DNA of 64,000 bases, taken from Acidobacteriota bacterium (lineage in GTDB: Bacteria > Acidobacteriota > Terriglobia > Terriglobales > SCQP01). Below are positions 9,238 to 18,016 of the stretch, one piece after another. The notes beneath the pieces were generated by a model that was not told the origin of the DNA, ran no database searches, and saw only the letters and a program-made list of their open reading frames with translations. The DNA lies in assembly GCA_004299485.1 (NCBI GenBank), contig SCQP01000001.1, positions 1 to 64,000 of the forward strand. Reading direction: 5' to 3'. Position 1 is the stretch's first letter. Every line of letters begins with the position of its first letter. A program made the translations under genes and the position numbers.

Positions 9238-10318
9238 GCTGCGGCAGGTTCTCGACCGGCTTCAGATCGGCAGGCGTTTCCCAGTTGGCATTGAGATCCT
9301 GTAGCTTGTTCAACTGCGGCGCCAGGCGGGAGCGGTAGGAGTTGTTGGCCGAGTTGTAAGCTTTTCCGGCGGCATCGAGCGCTTTGCCCACGCCCTGGAA
9401 ATGATCGAGGAAAACCTGCAAGCGCTGCCCGAGGGTGGCAATCTCGCGCAGCAGCACCTGCATTTTCTGGCCGGCATTGAACTGCTGCCATCCCTGCGCC
9501 ACGATAGAAATCAGCGGAAACAAGGTGCTGGGGCTCGCCAGCAGAATCGCAGGCGCCAGTTGCTGGCCGTACCGGAACAGCTCCGGATCGGCGTCCAGCG
9601 CCGCGCGAAATGCGCCTTCGCTGGGCACGAACATGATCACGCAGGGCATGCTGTTCTCCAGGTGGCCGCAGTAATCTTTGCCGGCCAATTCCTTGGCGCG
9701 GCGGCGCAGCACCTGCGCGAAGGCGTTGTAGCAAGCCAGTCGCCGGGCTTCTTCGCTGGCGTCCAGTCCGGCAAGGAAATCGTTCAGGCTGGCCTTGGCA
9801 TCAACCGCCAGCTTGCGGCCGCTGGGCAGGTAGACGACCGCATCCGGACGCAGGCCATTATCCAGCGTGAACTGCAGGTCATAGTCGATCTGTTCATGCA
9901 AGCCGCAAGCAGCAAAAATATTCTTTAAAACCGATTCGCCCCAGTCCCCGCGCACGCTATTGCTGGTGGCGAGCGCTTCGCGCAGCGTGCGCGCCTCCTG
10001 GGTCATGGCCGCACCCGCGCCCACCATCTGCTGAAGCTGCTGTTCGACTTTGGCCTGCGCCGCGGCGCGTTCTTTTTCAAACTCGGTAATGCGCGCCTGG
10101 TAGCTTTCGAGACGCGATTGCATGTCTTGCAATTTCGCCTGCAGGCCCGCGCTGGTGGTCTCGACCTGACGCACAGTTACTTCGCCCAGAAGCTGCAGTT
10201 CCGGGCCCGCGATGGATTTAAGTTCCGCGGCGACAGCCGTGCGCGTGCGCCACACCACGAACCAGGTCAACGCCACTCCGGCCGCCAGGCCGACCAGGAC
10301 GTACAGCACGCCCATCAT
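9227..10318 (-). CDS. rmuC: DNA recombination protein RmuC
   Basis: The 363-residue protein has an N-terminal membrane anchor (residues 3-24), a coiled-coil region (about 45-110) and a nuclease-like RmuC domain. Its hallmark segment is RPDAVVYLPSGRKLAVDAKA (a PD-(D/E)xK-like core), preceded by GDWGESVLKNIF and followed by YCGHLENSMPCVIMFVPSE. RmuC limits inversions at short inverted repeats. That is relevant here because the window is rich in palindromes, although the link is only suggestive. Its start overlaps the mqnC stop by 4 bp (ATGA), so the two are translationally coupled. Confidence 0.92.
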   Translation of the reverse strand: MMGVLYVLVGLAAGVALTWFVVWRTRTAVAAELKSIAGPELQLLGEVTVRQVETTSAGLQAKLQDMQSRLESYQARITEFEKERAAAQAKVEQQLQQMVGAGAAMTQEARTLREALATSNSVRGDWGESVLKNIFAACGLHEQIDYDLQFTLDNGLRPDAVVYLPSGRKLAVDAKASLNDFLAGLDASEEARRLACYNAFAQVLRRRAKELAGKDYCGHLENSMPCVIMFVPSEGAFRAALDADPELFRYGQQLAPAILLASPSTLFPLISIVAQGWQQFNAGQKMQVLLREIATLGQRLQVFLDHFQGVGKALDAAGKAYNSANNSYRSRLAPQLNKLQDLNANWETPADLKPVENLPQLTE

Positions 10319-11373
10319 GCCGGCACCTTCCGCGCCGCCGCCACCGCCCGGTAGCGCGGCGTGAAGCCCAGCGCGCGGGCGCGCTCGAGCAAGCCGTTGA
10401 AGTCGAGGCTGATGGTGGCCCCGGCGCTCTGCGTAACCTCATCCTCGATCGGCAGGTCAAAGTCGTCGGCGCCATAGCAAAGTCCGTCCAGCGCGCCTTC
10501 GTTTTGGGTCAGCACCGAAGTGCGGATGCGGGCGATGTTGTCGAGATAAATGCGGCTGAGCGCGAGGTGACGCAGGTACTCGCGCGTCGAAACTTCCTTC
10601 CCGCCGAGAGGGGTGCCGTAGGGTTTGTAGGTCCAGCAGAGAAAACTCGCCAGACCGCCGGTCGCATCCTGAAACGCGCGCGTACGCTCCAGATGCTCCA
10701 GCCGCTCGGCCAGCGTCTCGTCGAAGCCGATCACCATGGTCGCGGTGGTCTTCAGGCCGGCAGCGACAATGGCCGCCTGCGCCGCAAAATACTCGGCAAC
10801 GCTGTATTTGAACTTGCTGTGCCGCGCGCGGAAGCTTTCGGTGAGGATTTCCGAGCCGCCACCGGTGATCCAGCGCACCCCTGCGGCACGGAAGCGTTCC
10901 GCCGCCTGCGCCCAGCTCAGCTTGGCGTGGTCGGCCAGATACATAAACTCGGCAACCGTGAGCGCATAAAATTCCAGCCGGTCGCCATAGCGGGCGCGCA
11001 GCGAGGAAAACAAATCGCAGTAGTAATCGAGCGGCAGATGCGGGTTGAAGCCGCCGTTGAAACCCGCCAGATCGCCGCCCATCGCCAGCAGCTCGTCAAT
11101 TTTGGCGAACACCTGCTCGCGGCTCAGCACATATCCGCCCGCTTGCCCCGGCAGGCGGTAGAAGGCACAATAATCGCACTGCGCCACGCACACGTTGGTA
11201 TAGTTCACGATGCGCATGATCAGGTACGTGCACTCCCCCGGCCGGTGAAACCGCGCCCGCACCGCCGTGGCCAGCCGCTGCCAATCTTCGTCGCTGGCCT
11301 CGCGCCAGAGCTGCTCAGCGTCAGCCGCGTCGATGCGCTCGCCCGCCTCGACCTTTTCATACAATGAGGTCAT
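10315..11373 (-). CDS. mqnC: Cyclic dehypoxanthinyl futalosine synthase (radical SAM)
   Basis: MqnC cyclises dehypoxanthine futalosine in the futalosine route to menaquinone. The 352-residue protein carries the radical-SAM cluster motif CxxxCxxC (C62, C66, C69) in NVCVAQCDYCAFYR. MqnC-like segments follow: FNGGFNPHLPLDYY, LTVAEFMYLADHAKLSW, ITGGGSEILTESFR, TATMVIGFDETLAERLEHL and FLCWTYKPYGTPL. No other mqn gene lies in this window. It is the first gene of a two-gene unit with rmuC and is divergent from the DUF488 gene with a 25-bp gap. Confidence 0.92.
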   Translation of the reverse strand: MTSLYEKVEAGERIDAADAEQLWREASDEDWQRLATAVRARFHRPGECTYLIMRIVNYTNVCVAQCDYCAFYRLPGQAGGYVLSREQVFAKIDELLAMGGDLAGFNGGFNPHLPLDYYCDLFSSLRARYGDRLEFYALTVAEFMYLADHAKLSWAQAAERFRAAGVRWITGGGSEILTESFRARHSKFKYSVAEYFAAQAAIVAAGLKTTATMVIGFDETLAERLEHLERTRAFQDATGGLASFLCWTYKPYGTPLGGKEVSTREYLRHLALSRIYLDNIARIRTSVLTQNEGALDGLCYGADDFDLPIEDEVTQSAGATISLDFNGLLERARALGFTPRYRAVAAARKVPA

Positions 11374-11398
11374 TCGGAGATTAGGTTAGCAAATCCGC

Positions 11399-11923
11399 AT
11401 GGCCTCAGACATTTTCACCATTGGACACTCCACCCGAACCAGCGAAGAATTCGTGCATCTGCTGCAAATGCATGGGGTGCAGCAGCTTTGCGATGTCCGC
11501 ACCATCGCCAAATCGCGGCACAATCCCCAGTTTGCCGAGCCGGAGCTTGCCGCCAGCCTCACGGCCGTAAAAATCACTTATCGCCGCCTGGCCCAGCTCG
11601 GCGGCCTGCGCCACGCCCACAAGGACTCGCCCAACACCGGCTGGCGCAACCTCAGCTTCCGCGGCTACGCCGACTACATGCAAACCCCGGCGTTTGCCGC
11701 AGGGCTGGCCGAGCTGGAAGCTTTAGCCCGCGCGGCGCCAACCGCGATCATGTGTGCCGAGGCGGTGCCCTGGCGCTGCCACCGCTCGCTCATTGGCGAC
11801 GCCCTGACGGTGCACGGATGGCAGGTATGGGACATCATCACCGAGAAACCGCCATCTCCGCATCGCATGACACCCTTTTTGCGCGTGGTGGATGGCCACT
11901 TAACATACCCTGCCACCGAATGA
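11399..11923 (+). CDS. DUF488 domain protein
   Basis: The 174-residue protein shows the full DUF488 signature: IFTIGHSTRTSEEFVHLL near the N-terminus, LCDVRTIAKSRHNPQF, RLAQLGGLRHA, FRGYADYM, and MCAEAVPWRCHRSLIGDAL near the C-terminus. The conserved Cys/His residues in CAExxPxxCHR suggest catalysis or metal binding, but the family has no settled function. The gene starts 25 bp from the divergent mqnC. TAGCAA lies 6 nt before the ATG and nearly matches the TANNNT box seen at other starts. Confidence 0.85.
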   Translation: MASDIFTIGHSTRTSEEFVHLLQMHGVQQLCDVRTIAKSRHNPQFAEPELAASLTAVKITYRRLAQLGGLRHAHKDSPNTGWRNLSFRGYADYMQTPAFAAGLAELEALARAAPTAIMCAEAVPWRCHRSLIGDALTVHGWQVWDIITEKPPSPHRMTPFLRVVDGHLTYPATE

Positions 11924-11975
11924 GGCTTCGCGCGTCATACTGTTTGTAGCAATTCTCCTTAAGGAGCCCCTCTGC

Positions 11976-12356
11976 ATGCAATCACACTGGCGTAATGGTC
12001 TTTTCGCAACTGCTTTGAGCCTTGGAATGCTTCCCGTGGGCCTGGGCGCCCTGACGCCACCTCGCCAAAGCCACCAAAGCCAGATGACCACGGTCTATTC
12101 CGGCGTGGTCACCGATTCTATGTGCGGCGCTAAGCACACCATGGGCGGCAGCTCACCCGCAGCCTGCGTGCACATGTGTGTCGCCGGTGGCTCTGACTAC
12201 GCGCTGGTGGTCGGCCAGAAAATCTACACCCTGGCCACCCACAACAACGCCCAGCTCAAAGAACTCTACAAGTACGCCGCCAAGCGCGTCGAAGTCCGCG
12301 GCACCCTAAAAGGCGACACCCTGACGGTCCACTCCGTCCGCCCCGCAGCACACTGA
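11976..12356 (+). CDS. Small exported protein of unknown function
   Basis: The 126-residue protein has an N-terminal signal peptide (MQSHWRNGLFATALSLGML) and a soluble domain. YSGVVTDSMCGAKHTM and SPAACVHMCVAGGSDYALVV contain conserved-looking Cys residues, followed by an OB-fold-like end (RVEVRGTLKGDTLTVHSV). Similar short exported proteins with VTDSMCG-type motifs are common in acidobacteria; the function is unknown. A strong Shine-Dalgarno (AAGGAG) precedes the ATG. The gene converges on the TolC gene across a short repeat region. Confidence 0.75.
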   Translation: MQSHWRNGLFATALSLGMLPVGLGALTPPRQSHQSQMTTVYSGVVTDSMCGAKHTMGGSSPAACVHMCVAGGSDYALVVGQKIYTLATHNNAQLKELYKYAAKRVEVRGTLKGDTLTVHSVRPAAH

Positions 12357-12374
12357 GGTTCGCGAGGTTCGCGG

Positions 12375-12414
12375 TACTGAAATACTGACGTACTGAAATA
12401 CTGATGTACTGTTA
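12375..12414. repeat. 8-bp periodic repeat between convergent genes
   Basis: TACTGAAA TACTGACG, TACTGAAA TACTGATG and TACTGTTA alternate with an 8-bp period. They fill the gap between the small exported protein and tolC. A tandem GGTTCGCGA duplication lies just before (12357-12374). It looks like an octamer variant of the heptad arrays elsewhere in the window. Confidence 0.65.
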
Positions 12415-14043
12415 CGGCTGCACCTTCAAGTGCATGTTGGCGAGCAGAGTGTAAACCGCGCGTTCGTAAGCAATCTTCGCGATCTGGTAGCTGGTGTAGG
12501 AGGATAGGAGCTGCGACTGTGCCTGGCTCAACTGCACCTGGCCTTGCAAAAGCTGGAACAGGGTGATGGTGCCGAGCAGGTACTCCTGATTTTCCGCATC
12601 GACGTTCTTCTGCGAGAGATCGCGTGCGATGGTCGCCGACTTGACCTCTTCGACCGCCATGCGAAGCTGGGTGTCGGCTAAGCGCACATCCTGGCGGATG
12701 GTCTGCTCCTCGTTGCGGATGTTGTACTCTGCCTGCGTCTGCGCCAGCATCGAATCGGCCAACTGCGACTCGGCGCGGCTGTTGCGCAGCGGCAGCGTCA
12801 ACTGCAGGCTGAAGCCGTAGGTCGGCGAGTTGAAAGCAAAGAGTTGATTGAAGTCGTGGCCCAGACCGGTACTGGACCCGCCGACGACCACGCCCAGCGG
12901 CGTCACGGAAGCGATCTGGTTGCCCGCGAGGGCATTCGAGCCGTAGCTGCCCGTGAGGTTCAACTGCGGCCGCAGGGCGTCGTGTGCAGCCGCGATGTTG
13001 AACTTGTTCTCCAGGTTCTGGCGTTGCAACGCATTCAACTCGGGACGATGAGCCAGCGCAACCTGGATCGCCTGATTGACGGGCATCGAGGGCGGCGTGG
13101 GAATCACGGCGCTGGGATCGTCATCAAGGATGAGGGTCGCATTTTGCGCCGTGGGATCCAGGTCGGCGCCAATCAAGCGGCGAATCTGGTCGAGCTGAAG
13201 CTGATACTGGGTCTGCGCCTGCAAGAGCGCGGTCTTATCCTGCGCGAGCTGCGCCTCCGGGTTAAAGATGTCGCCGGGGGCGAGCGCGCCCAGCTCCAGC
13301 ATTTTCTTGTTGCGGTCGTACGATTGCTGCGCCAGATTCACGGCCTGCTGCTGCACTTTGATCTGGTCACGCGCCTGCACCGTTTGCCAGTACTGATCGG
13401 CTGCCTGCTGGATGTCGGTGGCGATAGAAGCCTGCGTCTGGTCGCTCACCACCAGCACCTGCGTCTTGGCGACGAGCAAGGGGGTCTTGGCCTGCAGCCC
13501 GGAGCGGTTCTGCAGTAAGGGCTGGGTAAATGAAAATCCGAGGTTGGCGCCAAGGCTGGGATTGAAGGTGTTGAACAAGGCGTTGCTGGAATTCCGGTTG
13601 GTGCCAAAATCCGCCAGGATCGTCTGGCCGCTCGATAACACCTGCGAGTATCCAATCGAGCTGCGCTGACTCAGGCTGCTGAGCGTCTCGGCGCCGCTGA
13701 TCTGACTCGTCTGCGGCTGCACATTGCGGGTGCCGTTGAAGCTGGCCGTGATGCTGGGATCAAACGGGCTGTTGGCGGCAATCACCCCATAGTCCGCGGC
13801 ATTGTCGTTCAATTGCAGCAAATGCACGGCGGTATCGTTTTTGAGCACCAGTTGCAGAAAATCCTCCAGCGTCAGATGCAAATCACCGTTTTGAATGCGC
13901 TGGTTCAGGCCTTCGATGGGCTGCACCGTGGGTGGGCTGAGGTGGAAATGCAGGATGGTTTGCGCACCGAGCGGTGCAGCCACCACGGCAAAGGCCAGGA
14001 CCGCAACCAGAGTAACGGCCACACGGAGACGCGAACTATTCAT
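12412..14043 (-). CDS. TolC-family outer membrane efflux protein
   Basis: This is the outer-membrane channel of a tripartite export system. The 543-residue protein has a signal peptide (MNSSRLRVAVTLVAVLAFAVVAAPLGAQ) and the two long repeated helical OEP domains typical of TolC, rich in Gln/Ala heptads (VQQQAVNLAQQSYDRNKKML, EVKSATIARDLSQKNVDAEN). I chose ATG 14043 because the signal peptide starts there; the open frame continues upstream into the permease gene only by chance. The start overlaps the permease stop by 8 bp. It is the last gene of the efflux operon. Confidence 0.9.
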   Translation of the reverse strand: MNSSRLRVAVTLVAVLAFAVVAAPLGAQTILHFHLSPPTVQPIEGLNQRIQNGDLHLTLEDFLQLVLKNDTAVHLLQLNDNAADYGVIAANSPFDPSITASFNGTRNVQPQTSQISGAETLSSLSQRSSIGYSQVLSSGQTILADFGTNRNSSNALFNTFNPSLGANLGFSFTQPLLQNRSGLQAKTPLLVAKTQVLVVSDQTQASIATDIQQAADQYWQTVQARDQIKVQQQAVNLAQQSYDRNKKMLELGALAPGDIFNPEAQLAQDKTALLQAQTQYQLQLDQIRRLIGADLDPTAQNATLILDDDPSAVIPTPPSMPVNQAIQVALAHRPELNALQRQNLENKFNIAAAHDALRPQLNLTGSYGSNALAGNQIASVTPLGVVVGGSSTGLGHDFNQLFAFNSPTYGFSLQLTLPLRNSRAESQLADSMLAQTQAEYNIRNEEQTIRQDVRLADTQLRMAVEEVKSATIARDLSQKNVDAENQEYLLGTITLFQLLQGQVQLSQAQSQLLSSYTSYQIAKIAYERAVYTLLANMHLKVQP

Positions 14044-15277
14044 AGCGAAGAGCCTCGATAGGATCAATGCGCGCGGCTTTGCGGGCGGGATAAATGCCGA
14101 ACAGTACCCCCACGCCAACCGACACGCCGAAAGCGATAATGATCGACCAACTGGTGACCACCGTTGGCCAGTGCGCGGTGGCCGCAATCGTCCAGGAAAG
14201 GATGTAGCCGAATAAGATGCCCAGCGCACCGCCCGACAGCGAAATCAGCACCGCCTCCGCCAGGAACTGCCGCAGAATGTCGGTCCGGCGCGCTCCCGTG
14301 GCCCGCCGCACCCCAATTTCGCGCGTGCGCTCCATGACCGTCGCCAGCACGATGTTCATGATCCCGATGCCGCCCACCAGCAGCGAGATCGCCGCGACGG
14401 CGACCATGACCAGCGTGAAGATGCGCTGCGTCTGCTGCTGTTGCGCCAGCAGTGCCGCCGGAACGGTCACGTTGAAATCGTCGGTATTGTGATGCGTCGA
14501 ATTGAGAATGGCGGTCACCACCGCCGCCGCGGCAACGCTGTTGGCGCTGGGCTTCAGACTCATGTCCACACCGTCGAGAAAATCCTTCTGGCGAAAACTG
14601 TTGTCGTAGAAGCGGTTGTCGAAAGTGTTCAGCGGCGTGTAGATGACGTTGTTCCAGTCACGGCTGGTCGCGCCTCCGCTCAACTGTTCATCGAGCACGC
14701 CGATCACCCGCAGCCAGCCGTCGTTGACCTTGATGTATTTGCCTACCGCGGCCGTATAGCCAAACAAACTGACTTTCGCAGTCTGACCCAGCACCGCCAC
14801 CGGCGCGCTGGCGGCGTTATCCAGTTGATCGAAGAAGCTGCCCTCGAGCGCATGAAACCCATGGATCGAGGCAAACGATGGATCCACGCCTTCCAGCGCT
14901 GGCATCGCCTGCGTCGGCTGCGGCATCAGGTTCTGCGGGTGCAGCGACCGCCGCGGCGAAAGTTGGCTCAAGCCATCGAGGTTGGCCTGAATGATGCGCA
15001 CGTCGCGCATCGTCAATCCCGGCGAGGTAAGCCGCCGCGCCTGCAGTTCCTGGGGACTGCCGGGCGCGATGGAGTCCACCATCAGGTTATGCACGCCCAG
15101 GGCTTCAATCGTCGCCAGGGCTTGCTGTTTGGCGCCCGCGCTGATCGCCAGCATGCCGATCACGGCGCCCACCCCGAAGACCATGCCCAGGCCGGTCAGC
15201 ATCGTGCGCGTCTTTTGCGCACGCAGGTTCTGGCTGGCCTGAACCAGGTCAGTTCCAATCCGTGAGAAATCGTTCAT
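14036..15277 (-). CDS. MacB-like ABC transporter permease (no ATPase domain)
   Basis: The 413-residue inner-membrane protein has a MacB periplasmic-core domain between TM1 (TMLTGLGMVFGVGAVIGMLA) and the C-terminal FtsX domain of three TM segments (TLVMVAVAAISLLVGGIGIM, a second and a third helix). EIGVRRATGARRTDILRQFL is the typical FtsX cytoplasmic loop. Unlike E. coli MacB, it has no N-terminal ATP-binding domain, and no ATPase gene is present in this operon. It probably pairs with an ATPase encoded elsewhere and exports peptides, lipids or drugs through the neighbouring TolC. Confidence 0.9.
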   Translation of the reverse strand: MNDFSRIGTDLVQASQNLRAQKTRTMLTGLGMVFGVGAVIGMLAISAGAKQQALATIEALGVHNLMVDSIAPGSPQELQARRLTSPGLTMRDVRIIQANLDGLSQLSPRRSLHPQNLMPQPTQAMPALEGVDPSFASIHGFHALEGSFFDQLDNAASAPVAVLGQTAKVSLFGYTAAVGKYIKVNDGWLRVIGVLDEQLSGGATSRDWNNVIYTPLNTFDNRFYDNSFRQKDFLDGVDMSLKPSANSVAAAAVVTAILNSTHHNTDDFNVTVPAALLAQQQQTQRIFTLVMVAVAAISLLVGGIGIMNIVLATVMERTREIGVRRATGARRTDILRQFLAEAVLISLSGGALGILFGYILSWTIAATAHWPTVVTSWSIIIAFGVSVGVGVLFGIYPARKAARIDPIEALRYE

Positions 15278-16771
15278 TTAAAGTCCTCGACCCCCGCCGC
15301 CGGGTCCGCCGCCGGGCCCGCCCCCGCCAGGACCACCACGGCCGCCAAAGCCTCCGCGGCCTCCGCGGCCCCCGCGGCCCCCGCGCCGGCCGCCCGCGCC
15401 GCGTTCCTGGCCTGGCTTTGCGCCCGGGGAGGGCGTAGCGTCCGCCGCGCTGCCGCCACCTCCGCTGGCGCGATTTTGGGGATTGGTCAGCGCCAGCACG
15501 TCGCCTTGCGCCACGCCTTCCAGCACCACCTGGCTTTCGCTGCGCCCAATCACCTTCACCGGCACCTGGGCAAATTCTCCACTGCGGCGGAGGAAGACCA
15601 CTTGCTGGCCGGCTTGGTTAAAGACGGTCTGCGCGGGGGCGTGGAGCACATTCGGCATCACATCGGTCGTCACTACCGCGTTGGCGGTAAAGCCAGGGTG
15701 CAGCTCGGGTAAAGGATCCAGCAGCTTCACATCGCACTCCACTTGCCGGTCCCACACCGGACCCGTGGCCTGGCCCAGCGCCGTGATGCTGCCGTGGAAT
15801 GTGCGGCCCGGGAGCGGAATAAAATTGATCGCCACCGGTTGTTCCGGCTGCAGGTGCCCAGCGTCCAGCTCGTTCACCTGGAGCGCCACCTGCCAGGAAC
15901 TCGTATCCGGAATTTCAGCGACCGTCTGACCGTGGCGAACCGTGTCGCCTACCTGAAAGTCCTGTGCCGCCTGCCCCGCGAACCCGCGCATGAAGCCCGA
16001 GTTGGTTTCAATCGCCACGTAGCCGGCATGGGAGGCGCGTAGCGTCATGGCCGCAATATCGGCTTGTGCCGTAGCCGCGTCGGCTTCCGCTTTCTTCTCC
16101 GCCGCCAGTTGCACCGCGATGGTGGCCTCGTTGCTGGCCTTGCGGCTGGCGATATCGTGTTCCAGTTGCGCCAGCCGGGCCTGATCCGATTTCAACTGCA
16201 GGTCGTTTTCCTGCGCCTGAATCTGCGGCAGAATCGGATTCTGCTGCACCTGCAATTTGTCGAGCTGGATCTGATACCGCGCATTGACCAGCGCGTAGTT
16301 GTCCGAGGCGGTTTGCGCCGCCGTTTGCGATTCTGCCAGCGCCACCTGCTGCCGCGCCTGATCCAGCGCCTCTTCGGCCTGCGTGAGGCTGTAATGCTCC
16401 TGCGTGGTATCAAACTGCACAACCACATCACCCGGCTTCACCAGCGTGCCGGGGGGCAGCAGGGAGCTGATCGTCAGTTGCCCATGACGGATGGAGGGTC
16501 CTACCAGCAAATCGGCATTGCCGCCTTGGAGCGTGCCCGGCGCGAACACTTGCAGCCGCACCGGGCTCCGTTGCACGATCGCGGTGGGAACGCCCGCCGT
16601 AGGCGAGGGATTGAGCGCGCGGATCAGCGCCCAGGCTCCCCAGGCGACCGCCAACACTACCGCGATGACGATGACCCAGCGCAGCAGGCGCGTCAGCGCC
16701 GAGCCGCCATTGCGGCCCAATCGCTTGGGCGGCGGCGTAACTTCGGTAAGCGGGGGAACGGGACTGGTCAT
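15278..16771 (-). CDS. HlyD-family efflux adaptor with Gly/Arg-rich tail
   Basis: The 497-residue membrane fusion protein has one N-terminal TM helix (WVIVIAVVLAVAWGAWALI). It then shows a lipoyl/barrel-sandwich hybrid half (LLPPGTLVKPGDVVVQFDT), a long alpha-hairpin (about residues 130-240), the second lipoyl half (LRASHAGYVAIETNSG) and beta-barrel segments. The last 60 residues are unusual: repeated RGG and GGPGGGG blocks with no adaptor homology. The gene abuts the permease gene (1-bp junction). It is the third adaptor in a row in this operon. Confidence 0.88.
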   Translation of the reverse strand: MTSPVPPLTEVTPPPKRLGRNGGSALTRLLRWVIVIAVVLAVAWGAWALIRALNPSPTAGVPTAIVQRSPVRLQVFAPGTLQGGNADLLVGPSIRHGQLTISSLLPPGTLVKPGDVVVQFDTTQEHYSLTQAEEALDQARQQVALAESQTAAQTASDNYALVNARYQIQLDKLQVQQNPILPQIQAQENDLQLKSDQARLAQLEHDIASRKASNEATIAVQLAAEKKAEADAATAQADIAAMTLRASHAGYVAIETNSGFMRGFAGQAAQDFQVGDTVRHGQTVAEIPDTSSWQVALQVNELDAGHLQPEQPVAINFIPLPGRTFHGSITALGQATGPVWDRQVECDVKLLDPLPELHPGFTANAVVTTDVMPNVLHAPAQTVFNQAGQQVVFLRRSGEFAQVPVKVIGRSESQVVLEGVAQGDVLALTNPQNRASGGGGSAADATPSPGAKPGQERGAGGRRGGRGGRGGRGGFGGRGGPGGGGPGGGPGGGGRGL

Positions 16772-16781
16772 GATCTGACTT

Positions 16782-18014
16782 TCAGTGTTTGATCTTGCCC
16801 GGCTGCGGCTGCTTCAACGCGATGCGCGTGCCCGCCTGGATTCCGGAAACCGCGGCATTGTCCGCCGAGCGCGCCAGCACGCTCACCGGCGCCGGCGTAA
16901 AGTGATCCCCATTCTGCACGTAAACATTGGGCTTCCCCTCAATCGGGAAAATGGCCTCCGCCGGCACAATGATGGCGTTGGGGATGCGCTTGGTCACCAC
17001 ATCCACGCTGCCGTTCATCGCCGGCTGCATGCGCGGCGAGAACTGATCGATGGAGGCGTTGACGCGAAAGACCTGCGGCGGCGGCCAGGTCGTCCCGAAG
17101 TCGGGTTCGGTGAGCGCGGAAATCGACAATATCCTGCCCCGAATCGGCAGCTCCGGCAACGAATCCAGCGTCATCCGGATCGGCTGGCCGGCCAGCAGTT
17201 GCCCGCGGGTGACTTCCGAGACCTTCGCCAGCACCTGCAGCGTTTTCATGTCCGGAATTTCCGCGAAGGCGCCGTTGCCCCACACACTGTCGCCCACCTT
17301 GAAGGGCGCCTCGTTGTCGTGCCCATTGGAGTGGTTCATCAGATAGGTAATGTGCCCGGTAATCGGCGCATGCACCGTCATCTCTTCAATCTGTTTGCTG
17401 ATCAGATCGTAGTCCGCCTGGGCCTTCTCCTCCGAGCGCAGATCGGTAGCGATCTGCGCCGCGCTGGACGCCTTGTGCGACTGTACCGTCGCCTTTTCCA
17501 CCTTGAGCTGTTCTTCGGCCATGCCCAGCGCCAGTTTGGCTTCCTTGCCGTCAATTGCGCTTTGCACCGACTTCAGCACCACATTCAATTTCGCCTTGGC
17601 GACCGCATTTTCATCCGTAGCGAGATCCAGGGCATCCTGCTGATCGGTAATCTTGGCCTGCGCCTGAACTTGCGCCAACTGGGCTTTCGCCTGATTGAGC
17701 GTCGCCAGATCGGAGACCTGCACATCTTTGGCCGTGCCGGAATCGAAGGTAGCCACCACCTCTCCGGCGTGTACCAGGCTGCCCGAAGGCGCCAGCGAGG
17801 CGATGATCAGTCCGCTGATGCGCGGCGCCTGAATTTGCACCGAGCGCACCGGATTCAGAGAACCACGCACCGACACGGTCACCTGAAACGTACCCTGGCG
17901 CGCGCTCACCGTGGGTACGTCCGGCGCCATGGCTTTGGAGCGGAAGGCTCGCACGCCGTAATACACCGCTCCCGCAATAAGGATCACCACGACGATTTGC
18001 AACCAGCGTTTCAT
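16782..18014 (-). CDS. HlyD-family efflux adaptor (second of three)
   Basis: The 410-residue periplasmic adaptor has an N-terminal TM anchor (IVVVILIAGAVYYGVRAF). Its lipoyl halves are at SLAPSGSLVHAGEVVATFDS and VHAPITGHITYLMNHSNG, flanking a coiled-coil hairpin. A beta-barrel and a membrane-proximal domain follow (VPAEAIFPIEGKPNVYVQNG). It would bridge an inner-membrane pump to TolC. It lies 10 bp upstream of the next adaptor gene and 2 bp downstream of the previous one, so all three are in one transcript. Confidence 0.88.
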   Translation of the reverse strand: MKRWLQIVVVILIAGAVYYGVRAFRSKAMAPDVPTVSARQGTFQVTVSVRGSLNPVRSVQIQAPRISGLIIASLAPSGSLVHAGEVVATFDSGTAKDVQVSDLATLNQAKAQLAQVQAQAKITDQQDALDLATDENAVAKAKLNVVLKSVQSAIDGKEAKLALGMAEEQLKVEKATVQSHKASSAAQIATDLRSEEKAQADYDLISKQIEEMTVHAPITGHITYLMNHSNGHDNEAPFKVGDSVWGNGAFAEIPDMKTLQVLAKVSEVTRGQLLAGQPIRMTLDSLPELPIRGRILSISALTEPDFGTTWPPPQVFRVNASIDQFSPRMQPAMNGSVDVVTKRIPNAIIVPAEAIFPIEGKPNVYVQNGDHFTPAPVSVLARSADNAAVSGIQAGTRIALKQPQPGKIKH

Positions 18015-18016
18015 CG

